From Pseudorhodoferax sp047601025 (GTDB lineage Bacteria; Pseudomonadota; Gammaproteobacteria; Burkholderiales; Burkholderiaceae_C), in NCBI RefSeq assembly GCF_047601025.1, contig NZ_JASGJZ010000001.1, forward strand, positions 4,402,001 through 4,466,000: DNA of 64,000 nt, in the 5' to 3' direction. The position numbers and the translations under genes are program-made. Shown here one piece after another: positions 36,521 through 45,274 of the stretch. Position 1 is the stretch's first letter, and each line of letters opens with the position of its first letter. The notes beneath the pieces are model-generated. The model was not told the DNA's origin, did not search any database, and saw only the letters and a list, made by a program, of their open reading frames with translations.

Positions 36521-36643
36521 GCGGCATCGCTATCGCCGCGGCCTCCAGCGGCTCCGACAAGCTTTCACGCTGCCGCTGATGGCGCGAAGGTCCCTGGGAC
36601 GCCGCATCGGGCCCTTTTGCCTGCATTGGGGAGCATTCTTTCG

Positions 36644-37402
36644 ATGGACCTGGGAATCAAAGGCAAACGCGCCGTCGTGACCGGCGGCACCTCCGGCCTG
36701 GGACTGGCCTCGGCCGAGGCCCTCGCGCGCGAGGGTGCGGATCTGGTGCTGTTCGCGCGCAGCCGGCAGCGCCTGGACGAAGTGGGGCAGGACCTGCAGG
36801 CCCGCTTCGGTGTGGCGGTGGAAGGCGTGGCGGGCGACATCACGCGCAAGCAGGACGTGCAGGCCCTGGCCGCAGCCGTCGCGGCGCGCGGCGGCGCCGA
36901 CATCCTCGTGCCCAACGTGCCGCGGCCGCCGCAGCCGATGCGCGAGTTCCTCGCAGAGGACGACGACGACAAGTGGCAGCGCGCCTACCAGGACCAGCTG
37001 CACGGCGGCCTGCTGGTACTGCGCCTGCTCACGCCGCTGCTGCTGGGCAAGGGCTGGGGCCGCGTGGTGGCGATCACCTCTGCCAGCGTGAAGCAGCCGA
37101 TGGCCCGGCACGCGATGTCCACCATCTTCCGCGCGGGACTGCATGCGGCACTCAAGCACCTGGCCAACGAGGTCGCCAGCCAGGGGGTGACGGTCAACGC
37201 CGTGGCGCCAGCGACCATCGTGACGCCGACCTTCGGCCAGCACCACAACCTGGAGGCGCGCGTGCAGGCCGTGCCGCTCAAGCGCCCCGGCACCACCGAA
37301 GAGCTGGGCGCCGTGGTGGCCTTCCTGGCCTCGCGGCAGGCGGGCTTCATCACCGGCCAGGTCGTGCAGCTCGACGGCGGCCAGACCCTGTCACTCCTCT
37401 GA
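36644..37402 (+). CDS. SDR-family protein lacking the catalytic Tyr
   Basis: The 252-residue Rossmann protein has the cofactor motif TGGTSGLG at 13-20 and the later blocks VTVNAVAPATIVTP and FITGQVVQLDGG. The position of the catalytic YxxxK reads HAMSTIFRAGLHAALKHLANE, so the Tyr and the usual Lys spacing are missing, while SAS upstream is kept. A divergent SDR branch with this variation exists and its chemistry is unclear. Start at 36644 (MDLGIKGKRA). It lies between remnants of acyl-CoA genes and may be a survivor of that cluster. Confidence 0.85.
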   Translation: MDLGIKGKRAVVTGGTSGLGLASAEALAREGADLVLFARSRQRLDEVGQDLQARFGVAVEGVAGDITRKQDVQALAAAVAARGGADILVPNVPRPPQPMREFLAEDDDDKWQRAYQDQLHGGLLVLRLLTPLLLGKGWGRVVAITSASVKQPMARHAMSTIFRAGLHAALKHLANEVASQGVTVNAVAPATIVTPTFGQHHNLEARVQAVPLKRPGTTEELGAVVAFLASRQAGFITGQVVQLDGGQTLSLL

Positions 37403-37447
37403 ATCCGGGAATGCGCGACGTAAAGGATTCCCAACAAGGCCCGCTGC

Positions 37448-37875
37448 GCGGCTGAAGATCGGCGAGGTCGGCGGCGTCGGCCCCGCGCTCTTTTGCGTGA
37501 TGCTGTTCGCCGGCCTGGGCGCGGAGGTGGTTCGCATCGGCCGGCTGCATGCCGCCGACATGCGGTTTTCCCGTGGGCCGGTGCTTCGGGGTGGCGTTGC
37601 GCAGCCACCCTCGGTGGCTGCTGGACCCGATCGACGCCTTCGGCGGCGGCGCGATGGGCCTGGCGATTGGGGGGGCGGCTGCGCTGTTCGAGACGCGCAG
37701 CTCCGCCCAAGGCCAGGTGGTGGGCGCCGCGATGGTGGGCGGCTCCGCCTCGCTGACGGCGATGCTCTATGAGTTTCTGGCTTCTGGCCGACGTCTACTG
37801 GACCGACGAGCGCGGCTCGAACCGGCCGGACTCCGGCGCGCCCTGGTACAGCGTCTACCGTGCCAAGGACGGTGC
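37448..37875 (+). pseudogene. decayed alpha-methylacyl-CoA racemase/CaiB gene
   Basis: Three pieces of a family III CoA-transferase of the racemase type follow in the right order but different frames. LKIGEVGGVGPALFCVMLF with AGLGAEVVRIGR (from about 37452) is the N-terminus. Next, AFGGGAMGLAIGGAAALFE and GQGQVVGAAMVGGSASLTA (about 37640-37770) form the middle. Last, YWTDERGSNRPDSGAPWYSV (about 37795-37860) continues in another frame. About 100 residues between the first two pieces and the whole C-terminal half are missing. The gene is dead, cut off by the convergent oxidoreductase gene at 37881. Confidence 0.75.
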
Positions 37876-37880
37876 TCCTG

Positions 37881-38876
37881 TCAGGCCTCGGTTGCGATCC
37901 GCAGCAGCACCTTGCCCGGCGCCCCGGCCTCCACCCGCTCGTGCGCCGCCGCGATCTCGTCCAGCCCGAACACATGGAGCTCGGGCAGCCGCAGGTCCGT
38001 GGCGCGGAGCCAGTCGGTCAGGTCGGCGCAGGCCGCGTCCTGCACGTCCTGCGGCAGTTCGTACAGCGCCACGAACAGCATGCGCCAGTTGCGCGGCATG
38101 ACTTCGTAGAAGGGCAGCGTCGGATTCGGTTCGCCCATCGAGGCGTAGCTGGCGATGCTGCCGTGCGGCTTGAGCAGCTGCAGGGTGTGCGGCAGGTTGC
38201 CGCCGAAGTCGACCTCCACCACGTGGTCCACGCCGGCGCCGCCGGTCAGCGCCCGCACGCGCGCGGCGACGTCCTCGCGTCGGCGGTCCACTACCGCGTG
38301 CGCGCCGGCGCGCAAGGCCTGCCGGCCCTTCGCGTCGCCGCTGGCGGTGGCCAGCACCTGCCGTGCGCCGGCCCAGCGGGCCAGCTGGATGGCATAGAAG
38401 CCCACGCTGCCGGCGCCGCCCGTGACCAGCACCGTCTGCCCGCGCACCGGCCCCAGCCCGAGCAGGGCGCGGTGCGCCGTGAGCGCGGGCACGCCCAGCG
38501 TGGCGCCCGCCTGCAGGTCCACGCCCTGCGGCAGCGGGACGGCGCGCCGCTGCGGCACCACCGTGTACTCGGCCGCGGTGCCGAAGGCGCGCCTGCAGGC
38601 CGCGCGGTGCAGCCACACGCGCTGCCCGATGCGTTGCGGGTCCACGCCGCGGCCCACCCGGTCGATGACGCCGCTGCCGTCCATGTGGGGCACCAGGCGC
38701 GTGAAGCCGGCGTCCTGCGCGCCGGGGCGTGCGCGCCGCTTCACGTCCGAGCGGTTCACGCCCGACCAGTGGATGCGCACGCGCACCTCGCCCGCGGCGG
38801 GCTCCGGGGGCGCCAGGTCGCCGACCTGCAGCACGGTGCGCGCGGGCCCGTGGCGGTCGTACCAGGCGGCGCGCAT
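37881..38876 (-). CDS. zinc-less quinone oxidoreductase (MDR family)
   Basis: The 331-residue NADPH-binding protein has the quinone-oxidoreductase pattern: GEVRVRIHWSGVNRSDVKRR, PHMDGSGVIDRVG and the nucleotide motif VTGGAGSVGFYAIQLARWAGA. No structural zinc cysteine cluster is present. Its ATG overlaps the stop of the FAD dehydrogenase by one base (TGATG), so it is the last gene of the long cluster. It probably reduces a quinone or enone with NADPH, perhaps a double bond created by the FAD enzymes. Specific substrate unknown. Confidence 0.88.
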   Translation of the reverse strand: MRAAWYDRHGPARTVLQVGDLAPPEPAAGEVRVRIHWSGVNRSDVKRRARPGAQDAGFTRLVPHMDGSGVIDRVGRGVDPQRIGQRVWLHRAACRRAFGTAAEYTVVPQRRAVPLPQGVDLQAGATLGVPALTAHRALLGLGPVRGQTVLVTGGAGSVGFYAIQLARWAGARQVLATASGDAKGRQALRAGAHAVVDRRREDVAARVRALTGGAGVDHVVEVDFGGNLPHTLQLLKPHGSIASYASMGEPNPTLPFYEVMPRNWRMLFVALYELPQDVQDAACADLTDWLRATDLRLPELHVFGLDEIAAAHERVEAGAPGKVLLRIATEA

Positions 38877-40615
38877 CAGGCGGCCATTGCCGTGCGCGTT
38901 TCTTCCGTCCGCTGGGCGCGTGCCAGGTGCTCCACCGCGCGGAAGCCGAACACCAGTCCCGGCCCCAGGGTGGAGCCGCCGCCAGGGTAGAAGCCGCGGA
39001 ACACGGAGGCCATCTCGTTGCCGCAGGCATACAGGCCGGGGATGGGGGCACCGTCCGTGCCCACCACCTGCGCGTCCGCGGTGGTCTTGAGGCCTACGGT
39101 GGCGCCCAGGCTGGCCGGATGGATGCGCAGCGCGAAGAACGGCGCATGCGCGATGGGCGACAGGTTGGGGTTGGGCTTGACGGCGGGATCGCCGAACATG
39201 CGGTTGTACGGATCCGATCCCTTGCCGAAGTCCAGGTCCACGCCGGTCTTGCAAAAGCCGTTGTGCCGTTCGACCGTCGCCGCCAGCGCATCCGGGTCGA
39301 TGCCGATGCGCGTGGCCAGTTCGCGGATGGTGCGGCCGCGGGCGACATAGCCGTTGCGCACGTAGCGGCCGAGGAAGGGCTGGTACGGGCGGATCATGTT
39401 GCCGAAGCCGCGCCGCCAGACGAAGCGGCGATCGCAGACCAGGTAGAAGCGGCTGTTCTCGTGCACCCCGTCCTTGAACATCGCGTAGACGATGTCGTGG
39501 TAGGAGTTCGAGTCGTTGACGAAGCGCTTGCCGGCCGCGTTGACCGCGATCATGCCCGGGCGGCTGCGGTCCAGGTAGCCGTACAGGATCGTGGACTCGC
39601 TGCCGTCGCGTTCCCGGTACTTGGAGGTGGGTGTCCACCAGCAGGGCGAGGCCAGCTCGGTGTCGACGGCCGCGCCGATGCGGCGCGCGGCCTCCAGCGC
39701 GTCGCCCACGTTGCCCTTGTAGGCCACGCTCTGGTCGTGCGGGAAGTCCTTCGCGAACTCCTCGCGCAGCCGTGGATTGCGGGGAAAGCCGCCGGCGGCC
39801 AGCACCACCGCCCGGCGCGCACGCACCCGCACCGGCTTGCCGTCGCGCTGGATGACCACCCCTTGCACGCCGCCGTGCGCATCGCCGACCAGCGACACCA
39901 GCGGGGCGTCGAGCCAGACCGGCACATGGCGCTCGCGCAGGCTCAGCAGCGCGCGGGCGATCAGCGCGTTGCCGGCGCCGATGTCCGTGCCGCGCGAGTA
40001 CCGCGTGAGGTCCATCGCATAGCGCGCCAGCGTGCCGGCCACGTTGAAGAAGTTGCGCAGCGAGCCGAAGGGGTTGAGGAACTCGTCGATGCGGCGCTTG
40101 TCGACGGACAGCCCGCCCAGCAGCATCAGGCGCTTGATGGGGGGACGCACCAGCTCGAAGTCCTTGCCGAGCCGGCGCCCGTCGAAGCGCTCCGGCTCCA
40201 GCGAACGCCCGCCCGCCATGCCGCCGGGCAGCGACGCCTGGTAGTCCGACATGGCGGGCATCAGCTTGAAGCGCATCTGCGTGCCCTCCTGCACGGCGGC
40301 GGCCGCCGCCGGCGCGGACTCGACGTAGGCATCCACGAGGTCGGCGCGGTAGTAGCGGCCCAGCAGGTGGCGCAGGTATTCCTTCACGCGCTCGGGCGAG
40401 TCCGCCACGCCGGCGGCGCGGGCCTCGCGGGAGTTCGGGATCCACACCACCCCACCCGAGCTCGCCGTGGTGCCGCCGACCTGCGAGGACTTCTCGCACA
40501 GCAGCACGTCCAGTCCCTTCTTGGACGCCAGCAGCGTGGACACCATGCCGGCGCAGCCGCTGCCGATCACGACCACGTCGCGTTCCTCGTCCCATGCTTG
40601 CGGTCTATCCGTCAT
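38876..40615 (-). CDS. FAD-dependent oxidoreductase, 3-ketosteroid-dehydrogenase-like
   Basis: The 579-residue flavoprotein has an N-terminal FAD motif VVVIGSGCAGMVSTLLASKK and the GGTTASSGGVVWIP block of 3-ketosteroid Delta1-dehydrogenases. The C-terminal part carries GLKTTADAQVVG and PGLYACGNEMASVFRGFYPGGG, which closes the FAD site. It would introduce a double bond next to a carbonyl in a cyclic substrate. It is a paralogue of the enzyme at 46894-48654. Steroids, terpenoids or other cyclic ketones are possible; no other steroid gene is present, so the substrate is left open. Confidence 0.88.
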   Translation of the reverse strand: MTDRPQAWDEERDVVVIGSGCAGMVSTLLASKKGLDVLLCEKSSQVGGTTASSGGVVWIPNSREARAAGVADSPERVKEYLRHLLGRYYRADLVDAYVESAPAAAAAVQEGTQMRFKLMPAMSDYQASLPGGMAGGRSLEPERFDGRRLGKDFELVRPPIKRLMLLGGLSVDKRRIDEFLNPFGSLRNFFNVAGTLARYAMDLTRYSRGTDIGAGNALIARALLSLRERHVPVWLDAPLVSLVGDAHGGVQGVVIQRDGKPVRVRARRAVVLAAGGFPRNPRLREEFAKDFPHDQSVAYKGNVGDALEAARRIGAAVDTELASPCWWTPTSKYRERDGSESTILYGYLDRSRPGMIAVNAAGKRFVNDSNSYHDIVYAMFKDGVHENSRFYLVCDRRFVWRRGFGNMIRPYQPFLGRYVRNGYVARGRTIRELATRIGIDPDALAATVERHNGFCKTGVDLDFGKGSDPYNRMFGDPAVKPNPNLSPIAHAPFFALRIHPASLGATVGLKTTADAQVVGTDGAPIPGLYACGNEMASVFRGFYPGGGSTLGPGLVFGFRAVEHLARAQRTEETRTAMAA

Positions 40616-40673
40616 GCGTTCTCCGAATGTGCTCGCGCTCTGGGAAAAAAGCGCCGGGCCGGCCTGGATGCCG

Positions 40674-41441
40674 TCACGGCATGAAGGCCCCGGCGTTGAC
40701 GTCCATGATGGTCCCCGTCATGGCACCGGCCTGCTCCGAACACAGGAAGGCGACCACGTGGGCCATCTCCTCGACCGTCGGCAGGCGGCCGAGCACCGTG
40801 TCGGCCACGCCGGTGGCGAAGTAGGCGCTGGGCTCGGCCGTGTTGATGGGGCTGACCATCATCGAAGGCGCCACGCAGTTGACGGTGATGCCGTCGCGGC
40901 CCACTTCGGCGGCCAGCGCGCGCGACAGCGCCAGCATGCCGGCCTTGGAGGCGGCGTAGTGGCCGTTGATGGCGATCGGCTTGGCCCGCGCGGCCCGCGA
41001 CGAGATGTTCACCACGCGCCCCCACTTGCCGCGCTGCATCAGCGGGATGGCCTCGCGGCACATCAGGAACGCGCCGGTCAGGTTGACGTCCAGCACCTGC
41101 TGCCAGGCGCTCAGCGGTAGCTTGAGCAGCGGCAGGCGTTCGCCGTTGACGCGGCCCAGCACCGCGGCGTTGTTCACCAGCACGTCCAGGCGGCCGTGGC
41201 GCCGGTCGACCTGCGCGATCGCCCGCTGGACCGCGGCCTCGTCGGAGACGTCCAGCTCCAGCGCCATCGCGTCGACGCCGTGCCTGGCGGCGATGTCGGT
41301 CGCCGCCTGCGCGGCGAGCTCGGCGAGCACGTCGCCGAGGACCACCGCCATGCCGTCGGCCGCCAGGCGCTCGGCGATCGCGCGGCCCAGGCCGCGTGCG
41401 CCGCCGGTGACCAGGGCGACGCGTGGGTTCGAATCCGTCAT
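40674..41441 (-). CDS. short-chain dehydrogenase/reductase
   Basis: The 255-residue classical SDR has TGGARGLG at the cofactor site, NNAAVLG, the catalytic Ser in NISSRAA and YAASKAG with the catalytic Tyr and Lys. The end MTGTIMDVNAGAFMP is typical of FabG-like enzymes. Asp at the end of strand 2 (VVLGDVLAE) suggests NAD rather than NADP. It lies 58 bp upstream of the FAD dehydrogenase and 19 bp after a Bug receptor gene. It probably interconverts an alcohol and the ketone used by the FAD enzyme. Confidence 0.9.
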   Translation of the reverse strand: MTDSNPRVALVTGGARGLGRAIAERLAADGMAVVLGDVLAELAAQAATDIAARHGVDAMALELDVSDEAAVQRAIAQVDRRHGRLDVLVNNAAVLGRVNGERLPLLKLPLSAWQQVLDVNLTGAFLMCREAIPLMQRGKWGRVVNISSRAARAKPIAINGHYAASKAGMLALSRALAAEVGRDGITVNCVAPSMMVSPINTAEPSAYFATGVADTVLGRLPTVEEMAHVVAFLCSEQAGAMTGTIMDVNAGAFMP

Positions 41442-41460
41442 GTGAGCACTCCCGGCCGCG

Positions 41461-42480
41461 TCATTGCGGAACGATGTTCAGCGACTGCACCACGCCCTTC
41501 CAGATCCGCATGTCCTCGGTGAAGTCGCGGGCGAACTCGGCGGGCGAGGATTTCAGCACCTCGCCGCCGAGTTTGGTCTCCAGGTCTTTCTTGAATTCCG
41601 GGTTCAGCAGCACCGCCTGCAGGTCGCGCGCGATGGTGTCGACCACGCTGCGCGGCGTGTTCTTCGGCGCGAAGATGCCGCCCCACGACAGTGGCATGTA
41701 GCCCGTGTAGCCGACGGCTTCCACGATCGTGGGCACGTCGGGCAGGTTCGGGTAGCGCCCATGGTCGACCACGGCGACCGGAACCAGCTTGCCGGTCTCG
41801 ATCTGGGCCTTGACGTTGTTGGGCGCGTTCATCGCGATCTGCGCGTCTCCGCGCAGCAGGGCCAGCGTCATGTTCGGCACGCTGTTGAAGTCCACCGAGG
41901 TGTAGCGGATGCCCAGCGTCTGGTTCACGACGGCCATCATCATGTTGAAGATCGAGGTCGGTCCCGTGCCCGCGAAGAACAGGCCGTTCGGCGAGGACTG
42001 GCTGAGCGCGACGATCCCCGGCAGCGTCCTGGCTTTCTCGACGGTCTCGGGTGTGGCGAAGAACACCGTCTGGTAGTTGATGACGCGGTAGACCGGGATC
42101 AGGTCCGTCTCAGGGTCGTAGCGCAGGTTCTTCACGGTGTACTTGGGCAGCACGTTGCTCAGGGTTCCCAGCAGGAAGGTGTGGCCGTCGCTGGAATTGA
42201 CCACGTACTCGGGCCCTACGACGCCACCGCCGCCCGGCTTGTTCTCCACGATGACGGGCTGTTTCCAGACCGCTTCCAGCCGCGGCGCGAGCATGCGCAG
42301 CATGGTGTCGCCGGTCGAGCCGGCGGCCACGCCCACGACCAGCCGCACCGGCCGCGTGGGCCAGTCGCCCGCGGCCGCCGCTGCGGTGCCGGACAGCAGG
42401 GAGGTGCCCGCGGCAGCGCCCGCGTACAGGGCGTGGCGCAGCCAGGCGCGGCGCCCGTGGTCGAATTGCAGGGGTTTCAT
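41461..42480 (-). CDS. Bug/TctC-family receptor, paralogue a
   Basis: The 339-residue receptor begins with a Tat-like signal (HGRRAWLRHALYAGA) and the mature start GDWPTRPVRLVVG. Bug motifs are VIVENKPGGGGVVG and GHTFLLG. With the next gene it shares KYT-KNLRYDPETDLIPVYR, SIFNMMMAVVNQTLGIRY and the overall length, so the two are tandem duplicates. It may bind a slightly different acid. No permease is present in the window. Confidence 0.9.
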   Translation of the reverse strand: MKPLQFDHGRRAWLRHALYAGAAAGTSLLSGTAAAAAGDWPTRPVRLVVGVAAGSTGDTMLRMLAPRLEAVWKQPVIVENKPGGGGVVGPEYVVNSSDGHTFLLGTLSNVLPKYTVKNLRYDPETDLIPVYRVINYQTVFFATPETVEKARTLPGIVALSQSSPNGLFFAGTGPTSIFNMMMAVVNQTLGIRYTSVDFNSVPNMTLALLRGDAQIAMNAPNNVKAQIETGKLVPVAVVDHGRYPNLPDVPTIVEAVGYTGYMPLSWGGIFAPKNTPRSVVDTIARDLQAVLLNPEFKKDLETKLGGEVLKSSPAEFARDFTEDMRIWKGVVQSLNIVPQ

Positions 42481-42610
42481 GTAGGTCTCCAGTGAGGGTC
42501 GTTGTCGAACCGGTAGGGATGCCGAGGCGGGGATGCGACTTCGGCCGGCCTGCGGTGCTCTGTCTTGCCGCAGGCGCTGCGCTGGTGCGCGCCCGTGTGC
42601 TTCCGGCTCC

Positions 42611-43624
42611 TTACTCCGGCTTGTAGTCCAGCGCGATGAACGCCGCCTGCCAGGCCTTCGCGTCCTCCAGGTACTCCTTGCGGAATTGCGCTGGCGACGA
42701 CGCCGGGACGGTTCCCGTCAGGCGCGTCTCGATCGACTTTCTGAGCTCCGCGTCGCTCAGGACCGTGCGCAGGTCGCTTCCCACGCGCTCGACGATCGCG
42801 GCCGGCATCGCCTTGGGCGCGAAGAGGCTGTGCCAGGACAGCGGCAGGAAGTCGCCCTTGTAGCCGGCCTCGTAGACGGTCGGCACGTCGGGCATGCTCG
42901 GGTAGCGTTCCCTGCCGAAGACGGCCAGCGGCCGCAGCTCGCCGGAATCGAAGTACTGCCTGATCGCGCCGGGGGCGTTGACCATCAGCTGGGCGTCGTT
43001 GCGCAGCACCGCCATGGTCATGGCGGGAACGTTGTTGTGGTCGATGGTGGCGTAGCGGATGCCCAGCGACCGGTTCACCACCGCCATCGACAGGTTGAAG
43101 ATCGAGGCCGGCCCGGTCCCCGCGAAGAACACGCCTTGCGTGGACTGGCCCAGCCGCTTCATCTCCTGGAGCGTGCCGGCGCGCTCGGCCGTCTTCGCGT
43201 TGGTGACGATGACGAACTCGTAGTCGATGAGGCGGTAGACCGGGACCAGGTCGGTCACCGGGTCGTAGCGCAGGTTCCTGGTCGTGTACTTGGGCAGCAG
43301 GCTGCTCAGGGAGCCCACCAGGAACACATGGTTGTCGTTGGAGAAGGCGACGTACTCGGTCGCGATCACGCTGCCCGCACCCGGCTTGTTCTCCACGATG
43401 ACGGGCTGCTTCCACAGCGCTTCCAGCCGCGGCGCGATCATGCGCGCCAGCAGGTCGCCCGAGGATCCGGCCGCGAACCCGAGGATCAGCCGGACGGGAC
43501 GGGTGGGCCAGTCCTGGGGCTGCGCCTGCACGCCGCCGGCGGCCAGCCCGGACGCCGCCGCGCCCGCGGCCAGCACGGTGCGCAGCCAGCGGCGGCGCAT
43601 GTTGTCGAAATTGGATGAAGCCAT
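42611..43624 (-). CDS. Bug/TctC-family receptor, paralogue b
   Basis: The 337-residue receptor has an N-terminal MRRRWLRTVLAAGAAASGLAA signal with Tat-like arginines and mature start QDWPTRPVRLILG. VIVENKPGAGSVIA and NNVPAMTMAVLRNDAQLMVN follow family pattern. CAGGAGACA lies before its ATG. It is a tandem paralogue of the receptor that ends 130 bp downstream. The pair lies between an FAD dehydrogenase gene and an SDR gene in the nine-gene cluster. Confidence 0.9.
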   Translation of the reverse strand: MASSNFDNMRRRWLRTVLAAGAAASGLAAGGVQAQPQDWPTRPVRLILGFAAGSSGDLLARMIAPRLEALWKQPVIVENKPGAGSVIATEYVAFSNDNHVFLVGSLSSLLPKYTTRNLRYDPVTDLVPVYRLIDYEFVIVTNAKTAERAGTLQEMKRLGQSTQGVFFAGTGPASIFNLSMAVVNRSLGIRYATIDHNNVPAMTMAVLRNDAQLMVNAPGAIRQYFDSGELRPLAVFGRERYPSMPDVPTVYEAGYKGDFLPLSWHSLFAPKAMPAAIVERVGSDLRTVLSDAELRKSIETRLTGTVPASSPAQFRKEYLEDAKAWQAAFIALDYKPE

Positions 43625-43699
43625 GCCGGTGTCTCCTGGGTTCGGTTCTGGAATGGGAATGGCAACCGCCGGGCGGCGGCGGGTCCGCCTTCCGCCTGT

Positions 43700-45235
43700 T
43701 CAGGCCATCGTGCTTTCGCCGGCCAGTTCGCCCAGGCACAGCGCTTCGGCGATGGACGCGCCCGAGGCCGGGTACATCAGCCCCACGGCCTGCCCCATCT
43801 CGCCGGCACTGAACAGCCCCGGAATGGGCCGGCCCTCCACCGAGATCACGCGCCCCTGCAGGTCGCGCCGCGGCCCGCCGTGCGTGTAGGGGCCGCCGAG
43901 GTACAGCGGCACGCAGTAGTAGGGCGGGCTGTCCAGCGGCACCAGTGTGGAGGCCGGCCGGCCGAACGCGTCCTTGCCCTGGCGGCAGGCCTCGTTGTAG
44001 GCCGCCACCGAGGCATCGAAGCGTGCCGGGTCTTCCTGCGCGCCGGCCGCGGCGGCGGCGGCGCCGGGCGTGGCGCCCTGGCCGATCCAGCCGGCGTCGA
44101 TCTCGCGCTGGTTGTCCGCGCTCCAGTCGTACAGGCCCACGGCCACCGCCGCGCGGTCGGTGAAGGGCAGGGGGCCGGCGCGGCGGCGGCGCTCGTCGAA
44201 GATCCAGTACGAGGGCGAGCGCGTGTAGCCGACGCGGCGCGGGTCGAAGTCCTGCATCCGGTAGTAGAAGGTGTGCTGCTGCTGCGCCTGCTCGTACTCG
44301 TCGGCGTAGCGTTTGCCGTCCTGGTCGCAGATCACGTAGCCGCCGCCGCTCATCACGAACAGGAAGCCGGTCTGGCCCTGGTCCGGCACGTCGAAGCTGA
44401 TGATGCCGCGGCCCACCATGCGCGTCATGCGCACCAGGTCGGCGCCCACCGACATGGCCATGCGCAGCCCGTCGCCCTGGTTGTCGGGGTTGCCGTAGAA
44501 GCGCGTGTCGGGCACCTGCAGGAACTGCCGCACGTACTCGGGGTTGCCGCCGAAGCCGCCCGTGGCCAGCACCACGCCGCGGCGCGCGCGGATCTCCTGC
44601 GGGCCCTCCGGGGTGTCGATGCGCACCCCGCGCACGCAGGGGCCTTGCGCGGTGTGCTCGACGAGCAGCTTCTGCGCACGCGCGTTCCACTGCAGCCCGA
44701 TGCCGTGGTCCTGCACGGCCTGCATCAGGCCGCGATAGATCGCCTCGCCGCCCTGCACCAGGCCGGTGTCGCCGGTCATGCCGCCCTGGCTGGGCAGGCG
44801 CGGCGGCAGCGTGGTCGCGGTGCGCCAGACGCGCACGGACTGCGCGCCCGGCAGGTGGGGATGCTCGGCCCACATCTGCGCGCCGTACTCCTCGCGCGAC
44901 AGGCCCCAGGTCTCGGTATCGGCCAGGATCAGCTGCACACCGATGTCCTCCAGCCAGCGCTGCAGGTGCACGTTGCGCTCGGCCCAGGGCCGGAACAGGG
45001 CCTCGTCCACCTGCCCGCCCGCGCAGGCGGACAGGTAGGCCGCACCTTCGGCCGCCGAGGTCAGCGTCATGAGCCAGCCGCCGGACATGCGCACGCTGGG
45101 GGTGTGCTTGCCGGGGCGCTGGCGCTCGACGATGAGCACCTCGCTGCCGCGGCGCCGTGCGCCCAGCGCCGTGGCCACGCCGCCGGCGCCGCAGCCCAGC
45201 ACCACCACATCGACTTCACGAGAACTTTCGGGCAT
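43700..45235 (-). CDS. FAD-dependent dehydrogenase (FAD_binding_2; tricarballylate/fumarate-reductase-like)
   Basis: The 511-residue flavoprotein has VVVLGCGAGGVATALGARRR at the FAD site, RARRGVVLATGGFGGNPEYV and the C-terminal GRPIPGLFSAGEMGQAVGL and YPASGASIAEALCLG, which form the FAD-binding and cap regions. It belongs to the broad group of fumarate reductase-like and tricarballylate dehydrogenase-like enzymes and is less similar to ketosteroid dehydrogenases than its two neighbours in the cluster. MPESSREVD at 45235 was chosen as start. It would oxidise or reduce a C-C bond next to a carboxylate or carbonyl. Confidence 0.87.
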   Translation of the reverse strand: MPESSREVDVVVLGCGAGGVATALGARRRGSEVLIVERQRPGKHTPSVRMSGGWLMTLTSAAEGAAYLSACAGGQVDEALFRPWAERNVHLQRWLEDIGVQLILADTETWGLSREEYGAQMWAEHPHLPGAQSVRVWRTATTLPPRLPSQGGMTGDTGLVQGGEAIYRGLMQAVQDHGIGLQWNARAQKLLVEHTAQGPCVRGVRIDTPEGPQEIRARRGVVLATGGFGGNPEYVRQFLQVPDTRFYGNPDNQGDGLRMAMSVGADLVRMTRMVGRGIISFDVPDQGQTGFLFVMSGGGYVICDQDGKRYADEYEQAQQQHTFYYRMQDFDPRRVGYTRSPSYWIFDERRRRAGPLPFTDRAAVAVGLYDWSADNQREIDAGWIGQGATPGAAAAAAGAQEDPARFDASVAAYNEACRQGKDAFGRPASTLVPLDSPPYYCVPLYLGGPYTHGGPRRDLQGRVISVEGRPIPGLFSAGEMGQAVGLMYPASGASIAEALCLGELAGESTMA

Positions 45236-45274
45236 CGTGCCTGTCCTTTCCGTGGCCATCCGCCACATGGCCTC

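Noticed and set aside
36370..36579. A 69-codon small gene on the + strand
   Set aside because: The enoyl-CoA hydratase remnant in another frame explains the sequence better, and no ribosome site precedes it.
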